Source of the DNA: Candidatus Bathyarchaeota archaeon
GTDB lineage: Archaea; Thermoproteota; Bathyarchaeia; 40CM-2-53-6
Direction: 5' to 3'
Assembly (NCBI GenBank): GCA_005883695.1
Contig: VBBV01000061.1
Coordinates: 1-18,603 of the forward strand
Length of the DNA: 18,603 nucleotides
Shown: one piece after another, positions 1 to 6,812 of the stretch
Layout: each line of letters begins with the position of its first letter
Position numbering within the stretch: position 1 is the stretch's first letter
The notes under the pieces: generated by a model
Seen by the model: the letters and a program-made list of their open reading frames with translations, nothing else
Database searches by the model: none
Told to the model about the DNA's origin: nothing
Translations under genes and position numbers: made by a program

Positions 1-837
1 CGTGCGCAGGACGGTGGTGCCGTAACCTCTCTCCTCTTGTATGCGCTTGATCGAAAGATCATCGATTATGCGGTGAACTCTGGTCTCACCTCGGGGAAGC
101 CCTGGAGGCCTGAGCCGCAGATCGCGCGTACGAAAGAGGACCTGTTGAACCATGCCGGATCCCGGTACACGCCAGGAGGCCAGGTGGGGGGACTCGCTGA
201 GGTAGCGATCCCTAACAGGTCAGTTGTTAACTTCCAGGAAGAGCGTATCGCTCTTGTTGGCTTGCCGTGCGAGCTTCAGGGAAGCTGGCGGATGGGCACT
301 CACTGGATCGCCGCACCGAAACTTGCGAGAAATCTTGTCTTCACAGTCGGCCTCTTCTGTTCCAAGGTGTTTGACTATCAGAAAATGATGGTCGACTATG
401 TCCAGGGCAAGAGGGGAATAGACCTCAACAACGTTACCAAGGTCAACATCAAGAGAAATAGGTTGCTCGTGTACGTGGGCGACAAGCTGGCTATCGACGA
501 GCCTGTTGAGGCTGTGGCCGCTGCCGCACGCGAGGAATGCAATGTCTGCGTCGACTACTCGGCTGAACTAGCTGATATTGCGGTGGGCGCCATTGGATCG
601 TCTCCCGGCTGGAGCACGGTAATTACCAGGAGCCCTAGAGGAGATGAGATACTGAAGGGCGCGGTTGAGTCAGGATACTTGGACATGAAACCGCTGGATC
701 CAGTTGGCAAAGGGATAAAGTTCCTCGAGAAACTGTGCGAGAAGAAACGGTTGAGGGACCCCTCCGCCTATCTGCGCCATGAGACAGCGTTCCCGAAACC
801 GGAGCCAACTTTGATGCCGCTCGAGATCCCGCACTAG
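1..837 (+). CDS. Coenzyme F420 hydrogenase/dehydrogenase beta-subunit family protein (5' partial)
   Basis: The frame is open from base 1, where it reads RAQDGGAVTSLLLYALDRK, a typical N-terminal segment of the FrhB/FdhB family, so the gene starts before the window; 278 codons are present. Family members are FAD and iron-sulfur proteins that exchange electrons between coenzyme F420 (or a similar acceptor) and partner enzymes or ferredoxin. Visible cysteines are in LPCELQ (residue 90 of the partial frame), GLFC (120) and ECNVC (180 and 183), followed by the conserved stretch VDYSAELADIAVG. These fit the C-terminal FrhB domain that holds Fe-S and flavin. No hydrogenase or formate dehydrogenase partner is visible on this side, so the exact reaction cannot be given. 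The gene ends at TAG 835-837, and a T6 run follows about 50 nt later. Family assignment is confident, substrate is not. Confidence 0.85.
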   Translation, partial: RAQDGGAVTSLLLYALDRKIIDYAVNSGLTSGKPWRPEPQIARTKEDLLNHAGSRYTPGGQVGGLAEVAIPNRSVVNFQEERIALVGLPCELQGSWRMGTHWIAAPKLARNLVFTVGLFCSKVFDYQKMMVDYVQGKRGIDLNNVTKVNIKRNRLLVYVGDKLAIDEPVEAVAAAAREECNVCVDYSAELADIAVGAIGSSPGWSTVITRSPRGDEILKGAVESGYLDMKPLDPVGKGIKFLEKLCEKKRLRDPSAYLRHETAFPKPEPTLMPLEIPH

Positions 838-1257
838 AAACTCGACGATCCTCAACTGTCGTGGGGAATCTGTCTAGTCTGAGCTATTTTTTCAGTCTGA
901 ATGATGTGAAGTGCTTCTGAAGATGCATTCACAAGGGTCTGAGGAGGGCTCTCTTGCGTCGCGAAGTCGAGCCGCTAAGACCCCCCCTCTAATAGAGAAA
1001 ATTTTCTGTCTGGCACTGATAATGGGCGAATCAAGCCGATCAGGGAAGAATCTGGGCTTGAGCTCGTTTTTGAACAAGACGCTTGATTGTCGGGTGGTTT
1101 CCTAACGAAAATTTTCGGCATGCCTCAGATTCGATATCAGGGCTGAAAATGGGCGATCTCGTAATCCGAAGTGCTCTCCCTCAGACCCTCGCGTCGAGAG
1201 ATGCTGTGGTCTTGTGCCCACCTCTTTTTCAGCATAAAATTTTGCATCATAACTATA
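838..1257. other. Intergenic region with three AAAATTTT / ATGGGC blocks
   Basis: No convincing gene is seen here; the open frames have no protein-like character. The AT-rich palindrome AAAATTTT recurs at 998-1005, 1108-1115 and 1236-1243. Each is followed by ATGGGC (1022-1027, 1149-1154, 1258-1263), at 24, 41 and 22 nt. The first and third blocks continue similarly (ATGGGC.A.TC....TCAGGG). In archaea a TATA-like element about 20-25 nt before an ATG is the layout of a leaderless gene, so the blocks may be copies of one promoter-plus-start module. Only the third leads into a candidate coding stretch. Confidence 0.4.
885..892 (+). terminator. T-rich transcription stop after the F420 enzyme gene
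   Basis: A T6 run lies about 50 nt after the stop codon of the upstream gene, in otherwise non-coding DNA. Archaeal RNA polymerase terminates at such U-runs without needing a hairpin. Assignment is by position only. Confidence 0.35.
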
Positions 1258-1464
1258 ATGGGCAAGTCTTGTGATTCAGGGTTCAGTCCAGCCTTGGATG
1301 CGATGGCGAAAGACGGGAAGTCAGCGCCATTCTCGAACGATTCTCAGGCAAGTTTGGACCCGTGGTCCTAATCGACCTTGCGGCTCATTCCGGGTGATAC
1401 CTTCTCCAAGAAGAATAGTGTTGTGGTTATGGAAGGCGCCTTTGTGGCGGCCCCAAGTCTTTGA
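1258..1464 (+). pseudogene. Short gene with two compensating frameshifts (candidate)
   Basis: ATG 1258 lies 22 nt after an AAAATTTT element, the layout of a leaderless archaeal gene. The starting frame reads MGKSCDSGFSPALDAMAKDG. A protein-like stretch then continues in the next frame (REVSAILERFSGKFGPVVLI and DLAAHSG). It returns to the first frame at about 1390 (DTFSKKNSVVVMEGAFVAAP, then SL and stop 1462-1464). The net shift is zero and the joined product would be about 68 aa. The second switch would be cured by removing one G from a GGG run. I do not recognise the family. It could be a decayed gene, a sequencing artefact, or chance. Its 3' end overlaps the convergent gene ending at 1427 by 38 nt. 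Confidence 0.3.
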
Positions 1465-2026
1465 CAATTGAGGAAATTGGGCCCATCGATCTGTGAGCAT
1501 GGCGACGGCCAAACGCTCTCGGAGGGACAAGCATTTGCAAAAGGTTTCTCACCGACTGCTTCGAGTCTTCCTCCTTGGCTTCCTCGCTGGCCTCAACTTC
1601 AACGATATCCGCCTCGACTATTTTCGGAGGGCCGTTCTTGTGAGAGGGACTGCCCAAGAAATGTTCGGCCAGCAACGTTCCGGGAGCCTGAAGCCCGCAA
1701 GAAGGACAGGTATCGAAAGCCGCTGCCGTTACGGTGGGGATATTTGGCGTTTGACTTGGTTCAACCGTTGCCTCAAGAGCCTTCGTCTTAGACTTCCTTC
1801 TCGTTCTAGCAAAGCTGAGGGCACCTCTGCCCCTCTTGGTGGGAGGTGAAGTTCTTCGATGGTGGACTGACGAGGCTGATTTAGGTTTCCGTATTGCAAG
1901 CATCGGCATTGTTTTTGGCGACGGGTGGCGGGTTCTGAGCACTATCGTCAACCCTGCTAGAGCACCGCCCAGCAGCCCGCCGAGGAACTCGAAGATGATT
2001 AGATCCAAGTCTATTCTTCTTCTCAA
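1427..2026 (-). CDS. Membrane-anchored protein with a U1-like C2H2 zinc finger
   Basis: The product is about 199 aa from TTG 2026. An N-terminal hydrophobic segment (residues about 9-29, rich in G, A and L) is followed by a basic, Ser/Thr/Pro-rich region. Next comes a zinc-finger pattern C-x2-C-x11-H-x6-H (Cys107, Cys110, His122, His129) reading CPSCGLQ...EHFLGSPSHKNG. The H...GSxxHKxG spacing resembles U1/matrin-type C2H2 fingers. An acidic stretch (EADIVEVEASEEAKEED) and a possible amphipathic C-terminus (SVRNLLQMLVPPRAFGRR) follow. The chosen TTG overlaps the stop of the upstream 45-aa gene as TTGA, suggesting translational coupling. GTG 2062 and TTG 2008 are other in-frame starts, and none has a clear ribosome site. 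Function is unknown; nucleic-acid or protein binding at the membrane is an inference. Confidence 0.65.
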   Translation of the reverse strand: MRRRIDLDLIIFEFLGGLLGGALAGLTIVLRTRHPSPKTMPMLAIRKPKSASSVHHRRTSPPTKRGRGALSFARTRRKSKTKALEATVEPSQTPNIPTVTAAAFDTCPSCGLQAPGTLLAEHFLGSPSHKNGPPKIVEADIVEVEASEEAKEEDSKQSVRNLLQMLVPPRAFGRRHAHRSMGPISSIVKDLGPPQRRLP

Positions 2027-2160
2027 GCTAATGGAACATCTAGGTAGGTGTCTTGGGCGCACTGTTCACAGACAATCCTTCCTCTCGGAGTTCTCAGGAC
2101 CTGGTCATCGTTCAATATTTCTCGCTCACAGGAGGGACAGATTATGATGCATTGGCTCAT
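2023..2160 (-). CDS. 45-aa zinc-ribbon mini-protein
   Basis: The frame from ATG 2160 encodes 45 aa beginning MSQCIIICPSCEREIL, with a second pair CEQCAQ near residue 31. Two C-x2-C knuckles (Cys8/Cys11 and Cys31/Cys34) about 20 residues apart make a compact treble-clef or zinc-ribbon fold likely. Its TGA stop shares bases with the TTG start of the downstream membrane zinc-finger gene (TTGA), so the two probably form one transcription unit and may act together. The frame is open further upstream without a better start. The function is unknown. Such mini zinc ribbons are common in archaea and often bind RNA, DNA or protein partners. Real coding is supported by the paired cysteines and the tight overlap. 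Confidence 0.6.
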   Translation of the reverse strand: MSQCIIICPSCEREILNDDQVLRTPRGRIVCEQCAQDTYLDVPLA

Positions 2161-2244
2161 GCGCCTAACCGTCAAGAAGAAGATTGCGCGCGTAGGGTAA
2201 TTCCCCGGTTGTAACTAATCCCGATACTCTCGGGTAACACTCGC

Positions 2245-2252
2245 TTTAAATA
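2245..2252. promoter_or_regulatory. TATA box between divergent zinc-ribbon genes
   Basis: TTTAAATA in the sequence CGCTTTAAATAGG fits an archaeal box A. It could serve the 56-aa zinc-ribbon gene (start 2409, implying a leader of roughly 130 nt). Because the core is near-symmetric, it could also serve the divergent 45-aa gene (start 2160). A small hairpin CCCGA/TCGGG (2220-2224, 2230-2234) lies beside it. Confidence 0.4.
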
Positions 2253-2408
2253 GGGAACAGAAAATCTCGCGAATCTTTCTCTCGACAGAGACGGGTTTTG
2301 CAGACTGGGGACCGAAACCCTGGCTAATCATCGGGAGTCGTCGGGACGGTCATCAGTTTCACTTTTACTGTCATCTACTGGATAATACTCATTGGAAGCG
2401 GTAGATTT
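2253..2408 (+). other. Leader of the zinc-ribbon gene with a hairpin and a hydrophobic open frame
   Basis: This stretch lies between the TATA box and the ATG at 2409 and has no usable start codon of its own. A potential stem GGGTTT/AAACCC (2293-2298 with 2315-2320) is seen. The frame of the downstream gene is open back to a TAA near 2326. It would encode a hydrophobic run (VISFTFTVIYWIILIG) just before the ATG, but no ATG, GTG or TTG precedes it. It may be a structured 5' leader, or the end of a longer gene whose start has been lost. Confidence 0.3.
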
Positions 2409-2579
2409 ATGGTAAGACTGTTGGAAAAGGTCACAAACCATGAGTGTCCGCGATGTGGGCGGACGCAGCTGAACGTCTACTTCTCGGACCAGACAGACAA
2501 CCGGGTGGGTGCCTGGTGCGAGTTCTGCAATCTCAAGGCGTACTATTTCGGCGAAAGACTCGTCCCAATAAATTCCTAG
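2409..2579 (+). CDS. 56-aa zinc-ribbon protein
   Basis: From ATG 2409 the product begins MVRLLEKVTNHECPRCGRTQ. A second knuckle CEFC lies at residues 37-40, giving Cys13/Cys16 and Cys37/Cys40, a classic two-knuckle zinc ribbon. The aromatic end (LKAYYFGERLVPINS) fits the second half of a beta-ribbon. The function is not recognised. It ends 22 nt before the end of the convergent gene at 2601. The frame is open upstream and encodes a hydrophobic stretch, so a membrane-anchored longer form cannot be excluded, but no start codon supports it. Real coding is likely from the cysteine spacing and consistent codon use. Confidence 0.6.
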   Translation: MVRLLEKVTNHECPRCGRTQLNVYFSDQTDNRVGAWCEFCNLKAYYFGERLVPINS

Positions 2580-2600
2580 ACTGATTGTATTTGCAAGAGT

Positions 2601-2942
2601 CTATTCTGGGGGAGTGGCTCCCTCGGGAATGTTCAGAGTCATCTCTCCTTCAACCATCTTTCTCTGCAGTCGGGCGGTGAAAAGTTCCAAGTCTACCTTG
2701 AGCTCTTCAAGTCTCTTGATCGCTTCAGGTTGTAGGATGGGGCTGACATTTTGGCCGCCTATTCGTCCATAGGCGACAGCTTCGAACGGGAATTTCTCGC
2801 CTTTGTAGATCGCGTAGCCTGTTAGGAAATTGGCGACGCCGCCACCGACACCGCTCGATTCACCCATCTCGTCGATGAAAATGTCCATGTCGTACTGGAG
2901 CTGCTCGTCTTCAGCTTTTCGAAACGGGTTCTCGGAATTCAT
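2601..2942 (-). CDS. Conserved-looking 113-aa protein of unknown function
   Basis: Soluble and acidic, with no membrane segment. It starts MNSENPFRKAEDEQLQYDMD, and a glycine-rich centre (SSGVGGGVANFLTGYAIYKG) is followed by a helical, charged C-terminal half (EAIKRLEELKVDLELFTARL). No catalytic motif is visible. ATG 2942 follows the stop of the upstream membrane protein by only 6 nt, so the two are an operon, and this may be a cytosolic partner of that membrane protein. No ribosome site is evident, which suits translational coupling. Function unknown. Confidence 0.7.
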   Translation of the reverse strand: MNSENPFRKAEDEQLQYDMDIFIDEMGESSGVGGGVANFLTGYAIYKGEKFPFEAVAYGRIGGQNVSPILQPEAIKRLEELKVDLELFTARLQRKMVEGEMTLNIPEGATPPE

Positions 2943-2948
2943 TGATTA

Positions 2949-3824
2949 TCAGCCGTAGGCCGGCATGTCTAGTGGGTGCCATTGTTTTGCTCTGAGGCTC
3001 CTGACTCGTGACCATGATAGCCAACCGGTGACGACGGATGCGACCAACAGTATGTCTAGTGTTGTCGCGCTCGCGGTGAGGCCGGTTGTAAATTGGATCC
3101 ATAGCTGAGCCGCAAACGCGGCGGCGATAGCAACTAGTCCTATTGTAGCGGGCCAGAGTTTGGGTTTACGCAAGAAGACTCCAGACACTATAGCGGCTAG
3201 GGCGAGAATCGCAAAGACACCGAGAACTGCGGGATTGCCGAGGTTGAATGATGCTATCAAGCCGAGCCAGACTCCTGAAACGATGAACAAGATGCTTGTC
3301 AGGTTGAGAACGTTGTATTTCGATGGCTGGATCACGGCAGCGGAGAGGGGTGGTGTGAACGAGAATGGTTTCCCGAGTGCTTGGTTGGCGTTTGTTGTTC
3401 CGAGATGTTTTTTGCCTGTGATGACGTCAACGGGTGCGTTGACGAAGTTTTCAACGAGGATGATTCTGTGTTGGCCTATGCCTGAGGCGGGACCGGCTTC
3501 TATGGAATAGTCGGGTCCGACTTTGAGTTCGAGTTTTGTGTCAGGCGTACATGAGTGTAGCAACGTGGCACCGGGCTTTGCCTGGATTAGGGTCCAGTTC
3601 GAGCCAGTGTTTCTTGTGCAGATTAGTGCAGCCCATTTCGAGCCGGGCTCTATCTTGGGAAGTCCTACTTCGGGGGCGAGGTCTGTCATGCCGAACCGCT
3701 TGTCTTCACAGAAAGTCTGCGGACAAGAGCGGCATTTCCAGACGTCTATCGCGCCCATTACGTAGCCGTTATCGATGAGGTTGACGACTCCGAAATAGAC
3801 TACGTCGTGCTGATGTAACTCCAA
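2949..3824 (-). CDS. Four-helix membrane protein with a cysteine-bearing N-terminal domain
   Basis: The product is 291 aa if the TTG at 3824 is used. The N-terminal 165 residues form a soluble-looking domain with clustered cysteines in WKCRSCPQTFCEDKRF (31, 34, 39), further cysteines at 69 and 92, and beta-rich character. Four hydrophobic helices follow at about 172-193, 198-217, 224-244 and 254-271, and the tail is short and basic. The start is uncertain: a perfect inverted repeat AACTCCA-AGAC-TGGAGTT (3817-3834) straddles the TTG, and an internal ATG near residue 23 begins MGAIDVWKC. It is first in a two-gene operon with the 113-aa gene and divergent from serS. I do not recognise the family; metal binding by the cysteines is an inference. 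Confidence 0.7.
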   Translation of the reverse strand: MELHQHDVVYFGVVNLIDNGYVMGAIDVWKCRSCPQTFCEDKRFGMTDLAPEVGLPKIEPGSKWAALICTRNTGSNWTLIQAKPGATLLHSCTPDTKLELKVGPDYSIEAGPASGIGQHRIILVENFVNAPVDVITGKKHLGTTNANQALGKPFSFTPPLSAAVIQPSKYNVLNLTSILFIVSGVWLGLIASFNLGNPAVLGVFAILALAAIVSGVFLRKPKLWPATIGLVAIAAAFAAQLWIQFTTGLTASATTLDILLVASVVTGWLSWSRVRSLRAKQWHPLDMPAYG

Positions 3825-3834
3825 GACTGGAGTT
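3817..3834. repeat. Inverted repeat over the start of the membrane-protein gene
   Basis: AACTCCA and TGGAGTT are perfect 7-bp arms around the spacer AGAC. The repeat covers the presumed TTG start (3822-3824) of the minus-strand gene. It could be a repressor operator or an RNA hairpin hiding the start. A second short repeat, CTTGG-CACA-CCAAG, is at 3863-3876 in the same divergent region. Confidence 0.4.
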
Positions 3835-3888
3835 TGTGAGAGGGGCTTGGTCCTTCAAAAGTCTTGGCACACCAAGGGAGGACATTGG

Positions 3889-3896
3889 TTTTTTAC
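3889..3896 (+). promoter_or_regulatory. Probable TATA-like element for serS
   Basis: A T-rich element in GGTTTTTTACTG lies about 32-39 nt before the chosen TTG start at 3928. This spacing would give a leaderless or nearly leaderless mRNA and supports that start over upstream alternatives. Confidence 0.35.
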
Positions 3897-3927
3897 TGAC
3901 GGGGAGAATCTTGAGCGCGAACCTGTC

Positions 3928-5214
3928 TTGCTGGACATCAAGGTCGTGAGGGAGAACCCGGAGGTAGTCAGGGAGAGCTTGCGAAAGAGAGGCCTGCCTG
4001 ACAAGCTGGATCAGGTGGAGCTTCTGTTGAAGCTGGACGCTGGGTGGAGGCGGCTCCAGGCAGAAGCTGATCAGCTGAGGAAGAGAAGGAACGAGATTAC
4101 GGCCGCAATCGCGGAGGCAAGGAAGCAGAAACACGATACTACGGCATTGATGAAAGAAGCAGAGATCATTCCGGAGAAGATCAAAAGCCTCGAAACAAGA
4201 ATTGGTCAGGAAAGAGATAGGATTGAGAATATTCTCATGAACCTTCCCAACATTGCCCATGAGAGCGTCCCCTTTGGAAAGGATGAAGACGACAATGTTG
4301 AAGTAAGAAAGTGGGGCGCGATTCCAAAGTTCGACTTCAAGACTCTTGACCACATTGATCTAGGACTCAAACATGGGCTCATTGATATCGAGAAAGCCGG
4401 TCGCGTCGCTGGAGCACGGTTCTATTATCTGAGAAAAGACCTTGTCCAGCTCAACTATGCCCTCATCAGGTATGGATTAGATTTTGTCGCGAAAAAAGGC
4501 TTCCAGCTCCACCAGCCTCCATACTTCCTCCGGCGCGACGTGATCGCGGGGGCGGTCTCGCTCACCGACTTTGAAGAGATGATCTATAAGATCGAGGGAG
4601 AAGATCTCTACTTGATCCCTACCGCTGAACACGCTCTTCTGGCGCTTCACAATGACGATATCATCGATCAACCGAACCTGCCATTACGCTACGCTGCAAT
4701 CAGCCCATGTTTCCGGAAAGAGGCCGGGGCACATGGTAGGGATACCAAGGGAATATTTCGAGTTCATCAGTTCGAGAAGGTTGAGATGTTTCTCTTCTCA
4801 ATCCCGGAAGATTCTTGGAAGTTGCACGAAGAGCTAGTCCACAACGTGGAGGAATTCTTTCAAAGCCTCAAGATCCCACATAGGATCGTGAACGTGTGCA
4901 CCGGGGACCTCGGGACTGTTGCGGCGAAAAAGTACGATCTTGAGGCGTGGTTGCCGGGACAGGGGAAGTATCGGGAGATGGCGTCGTGCAGTAACTGCAC
5001 CTCTTACCAAGCGGTCAGATCAAAGGTCAGGTACAGAGAGAAGCCGAGCCTTCCGACCAAATACGTGCACACTTTGAACAGTACCCTAGTTGCAACTGAG
5101 CGTGCTATCGTGGCGATTATGGAAAACAATCAGACGCGTGATGGAGCGATCGAAATACCGCACGTTCTACAGGGTTACATGAATGGACAGCGAGAGATTC
5201 CCCAATACCGATAG
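3928..5214 (+). CDS. serS: Seryl-tRNA synthetase
   Basis: Charges tRNA-Ser with serine in the cytoplasm, a class II synthetase. The TTG at 3928 gives MLDIKVVRENPEVVRESLRK, the standard N-terminus, and 428 aa, the usual length. The frame is open further upstream, but those residues do not resemble the family. The N-terminal tRNA-binding coiled coil spans about residues 33-105. The class II core has TAEH near 232-235, motif 2 FRKEAG near 262-267 followed by GIFRVHQFEKVE, the serine-binding region GDLGTVAAKKYDLEAW, the CSNCTSYQAVR stretch and motif 3 NSTLVATERA near 389. It is of the common type shared with bacteria, not the atypical zinc SerRS of some methanogens. It stands alone, divergent from the membrane operon and convergent with the metal transporter gene. 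Confidence 0.95.
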   Translation: MLDIKVVRENPEVVRESLRKRGLPDKLDQVELLLKLDAGWRRLQAEADQLRKRRNEITAAIAEARKQKHDTTALMKEAEIIPEKIKSLETRIGQERDRIENILMNLPNIAHESVPFGKDEDDNVEVRKWGAIPKFDFKTLDHIDLGLKHGLIDIEKAGRVAGARFYYLRKDLVQLNYALIRYGLDFVAKKGFQLHQPPYFLRRDVIAGAVSLTDFEEMIYKIEGEDLYLIPTAEHALLALHNDDIIDQPNLPLRYAAISPCFRKEAGAHGRDTKGIFRVHQFEKVEMFLFSIPEDSWKLHEELVHNVEEFFQSLKIPHRIVNVCTGDLGTVAAKKYDLEAWLPGQGKYREMASCSNCTSYQAVRSKVRYREKPSLPTKYVHTLNSTLVATERAIVAIMENNQTRDGAIEIPHVLQGYMNGQREIPQYR

Positions 5215-5273
5215 CCGAATTCTCGAGCGACCGTCAAGCGTCACCGGCCAGATCTGTCGACAGGTTTGCCCCG

Positions 5274-6005
5274 TTAAACAAAGACGAGGGCGGTACCGAT
5301 AAGGTAGAGGACGGCTGAGGCTGCCGCGCCGATGATCAGCGTTTCGAGTCCGCTTCTCCAGAATTTCCTTCCTACAATTCGTCCCCTCCAGACTCCAACT
5401 CCGAATAGAAACAATGGTGAGATGAGTGCGGCGGTAAGAATTGAACTGTTCTTCGTCGGTAGAAGAATGAACGGTGCCAGGGGTATCAGTGCTCCTACTA
5501 GGAATGATAAGCCGATCACTCCGCCCATCTTCAACGGGTTCTCCAACCTTGTCTCGTGCACGTGCAATTCATGCATCAAGATATCTTCAAGAAATTTCGT
5601 CTTATTCGCGGATATCTTCTCAACTATTTTTTCGGCTTCGTCTTGACTGAGACCCTTTGCTATGTAGAAATTTTTCAGCTCGCTCTTCTCCTCTTCGGGC
5701 TCCTGTTCTATCTCTCCGGCTTCTCGTTTGGCGTCTGCATGGTAGAGGTCGAACTCAGATCGTTGTGCTAGGAATCCTGCGAAGGACATGGAGATTGCTC
5801 CGGCGAGCATCGAAGCGATTCCCGCCAACCGGATCAGTTGAATGTCCGAGATTGCTCCAGCAAACCCGCTCAGAAATACAAGGTTTGTGAGAAGCCCGTC
5901 CGATATCCCCAGTGCGGAGCTTCCAATGTAGCCTCTCGCGCGGATATGCTTGTGCCTCTCGGCTGGTTGCGTTTTCAAACCGGCTATCTGTCGATCGCGA
6001 TCCAT
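5274..6005 (-). CDS. VIT/CCC1-family metal (iron/manganese) transporter
   Basis: The product is 243 aa. It has five hydrophobic helices at about 30-48, 60-80, 161-182, 187-206 and 220-242, with a charged cytosolic loop (85-158) between the second and third. The family signature is visible in SALGISDGLLTNLVFLSGFAG and SMSFAGFLAQRSEFDLY. The loop is rich in glutamate and ends in MHELHVHETRLENP, like the metal-collecting domain of vacuolar iron transporters. Members export or sequester Fe2+ or Mn2+ in exchange for protons, and the exact metal here is not known. ATG 6005 lies about 25 nt after an AAATAA element on the minus strand, so a leaderless mRNA is possible. It is a single gene, convergent with serS. 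Confidence 0.85.
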   Translation of the reverse strand: MDRDRQIAGLKTQPAERHKHIRARGYIGSSALGISDGLLTNLVFLSGFAGAISDIQLIRLAGIASMLAGAISMSFAGFLAQRSEFDLYHADAKREAGEIEQEPEEEKSELKNFYIAKGLSQDEAEKIVEKISANKTKFLEDILMHELHVHETRLENPLKMGGVIGLSFLVGALIPLAPFILLPTKNSSILTAALISPLFLFGVGVWRGRIVGRKFWRSGLETLIIGAAASAVLYLIGTALVFV

Positions 6006-6071
6006 CTGGGGGTTGTTGAGGCCGGTTGGGTGGGTTATTTCAGCCCTCGCCCTTCCGGCCGACCGGACGGG

Positions 6072-6078
6072 TTAATTT
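6072..6078 (+). promoter_or_regulatory. TATA box for the acetyltransferase gene
   Basis: TTAATTT lies about 40 nt before the reconstructed TTG start at 6116 and about 27 nt before the GGTGG ribosome site at 6104-6108. It supports the longer, frameshifted reading of the gene. Confidence 0.35.
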
Positions 6079-6115
6079 CCTTGCCAGCTCAACGATAGGA
6101 ATAGGTGGAGTAGCG

Positions 6116-6716
6116 TTGACGGGTCCAAGACAGGATTTCACTGTGAAGGAATTATCCTATGCGACCTGGCCGGATTTTTGAGAAGCTTGCGATGAAGCAG
6201 GGTCATTGCTGGTGCATGTACTACCAACGGCCACGACCTGTTCGCGGAAAATTCTCAACAGCTGAGAGGGGGAAGATGAACAGGAAGGCCAAAGAGACAC
6301 TCGTTCGGCAGGGTCGTTCGCATGCTGCATTGGTGTACGATGGGAGGATACCTGTCGGCTGGTGCCAGTATGGATCAAGAGAGGAACTTCCTAGAATCGA
6401 CGCGGGCCGCAACTACAAGAAGCTCGAACCTGTTTCAGCGAGCAAGAAGCTCCGGCGGATAACCTGCTTCTATGTCGACAAGGAATATCGAGGACGGGGG
6501 GTTGCGCGAACGGCTCTTAGAGGGGCACTGGAATCGATAAGAAAACAGGGAGCTGGAATTGTCGAAGCATACCCGGTCGTCTCTAAGAATCTGTCAAAGG
6601 TTGCGGAGTGGATGTGGTTTGGATCGCCGAGCATGTTTCGGAGAGAACGGTTCAAGCCGGTTGCCCCGCTAGGAACCGGCTATCATCTGATGCGCAGGAC
6701 TATTCTGTCAAGCTGA
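6116..6716 (+). pseudogene. GNAT-family N-acetyltransferase with an apparent +1 frameshift
   Basis: The C-terminal 185 codons (from 6159) encode a GNAT acetyltransferase that uses acetyl-CoA. CWCMYYQRPR lies near the N-terminus, and the acetyl-CoA motif is CFYVDKEYRGRGVARTALRG, with R-x-x-G-x-A at residues 111-116 of that frame. The true N-terminus appears to lie in another frame. TTG 6116 follows GGTGG at 6104-6108 by 7 nt and reads MTGPRQDFTVKELSYATWPD, which then hits a stop. Sequence GATTTTTGAGAAG holds five T; with four, the reading would be DFEKLAMKQ and continue in register. Thus either one extra T is a sequencing error or the gene is recently broken. An in-frame ATG at 6159 could still give a shortened product. 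The substrate is unknown. Confidence 0.75.
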
Positions 6717-6778
6717 GGGGTGCGCGAGCTAGAACTGGTCACGAGCCACTAGGGTCTTCTATGGTTGACTTCGACGGG

Positions 6779-6784
6779 AAAAAA
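6779..6784 (-). terminator. T-run after the glyoxalase-fold gene
   Basis: On the minus strand a T6 run followed by CCC lies about 29 nt beyond the TAG of the glyoxalase-fold gene, consistent with archaeal U-run termination. Confidence 0.35.
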
Positions 6785-6812
6785 GGGAGGGCTGACTAAC
6801 GGAGATTCGTGT

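Noticed and set aside
1468..1849. Plus-strand open frames opposite the zinc-finger membrane gene
   Set aside because: They are antisense shadows; the minus-strand frame has a membrane helix and ordered Cys/His ligands.
3160..3510. Plus-strand frame of 116 codons opposite the membrane operon
   Set aside because: Low-quality sequence without motif, while the minus strand shows four clear membrane helices.
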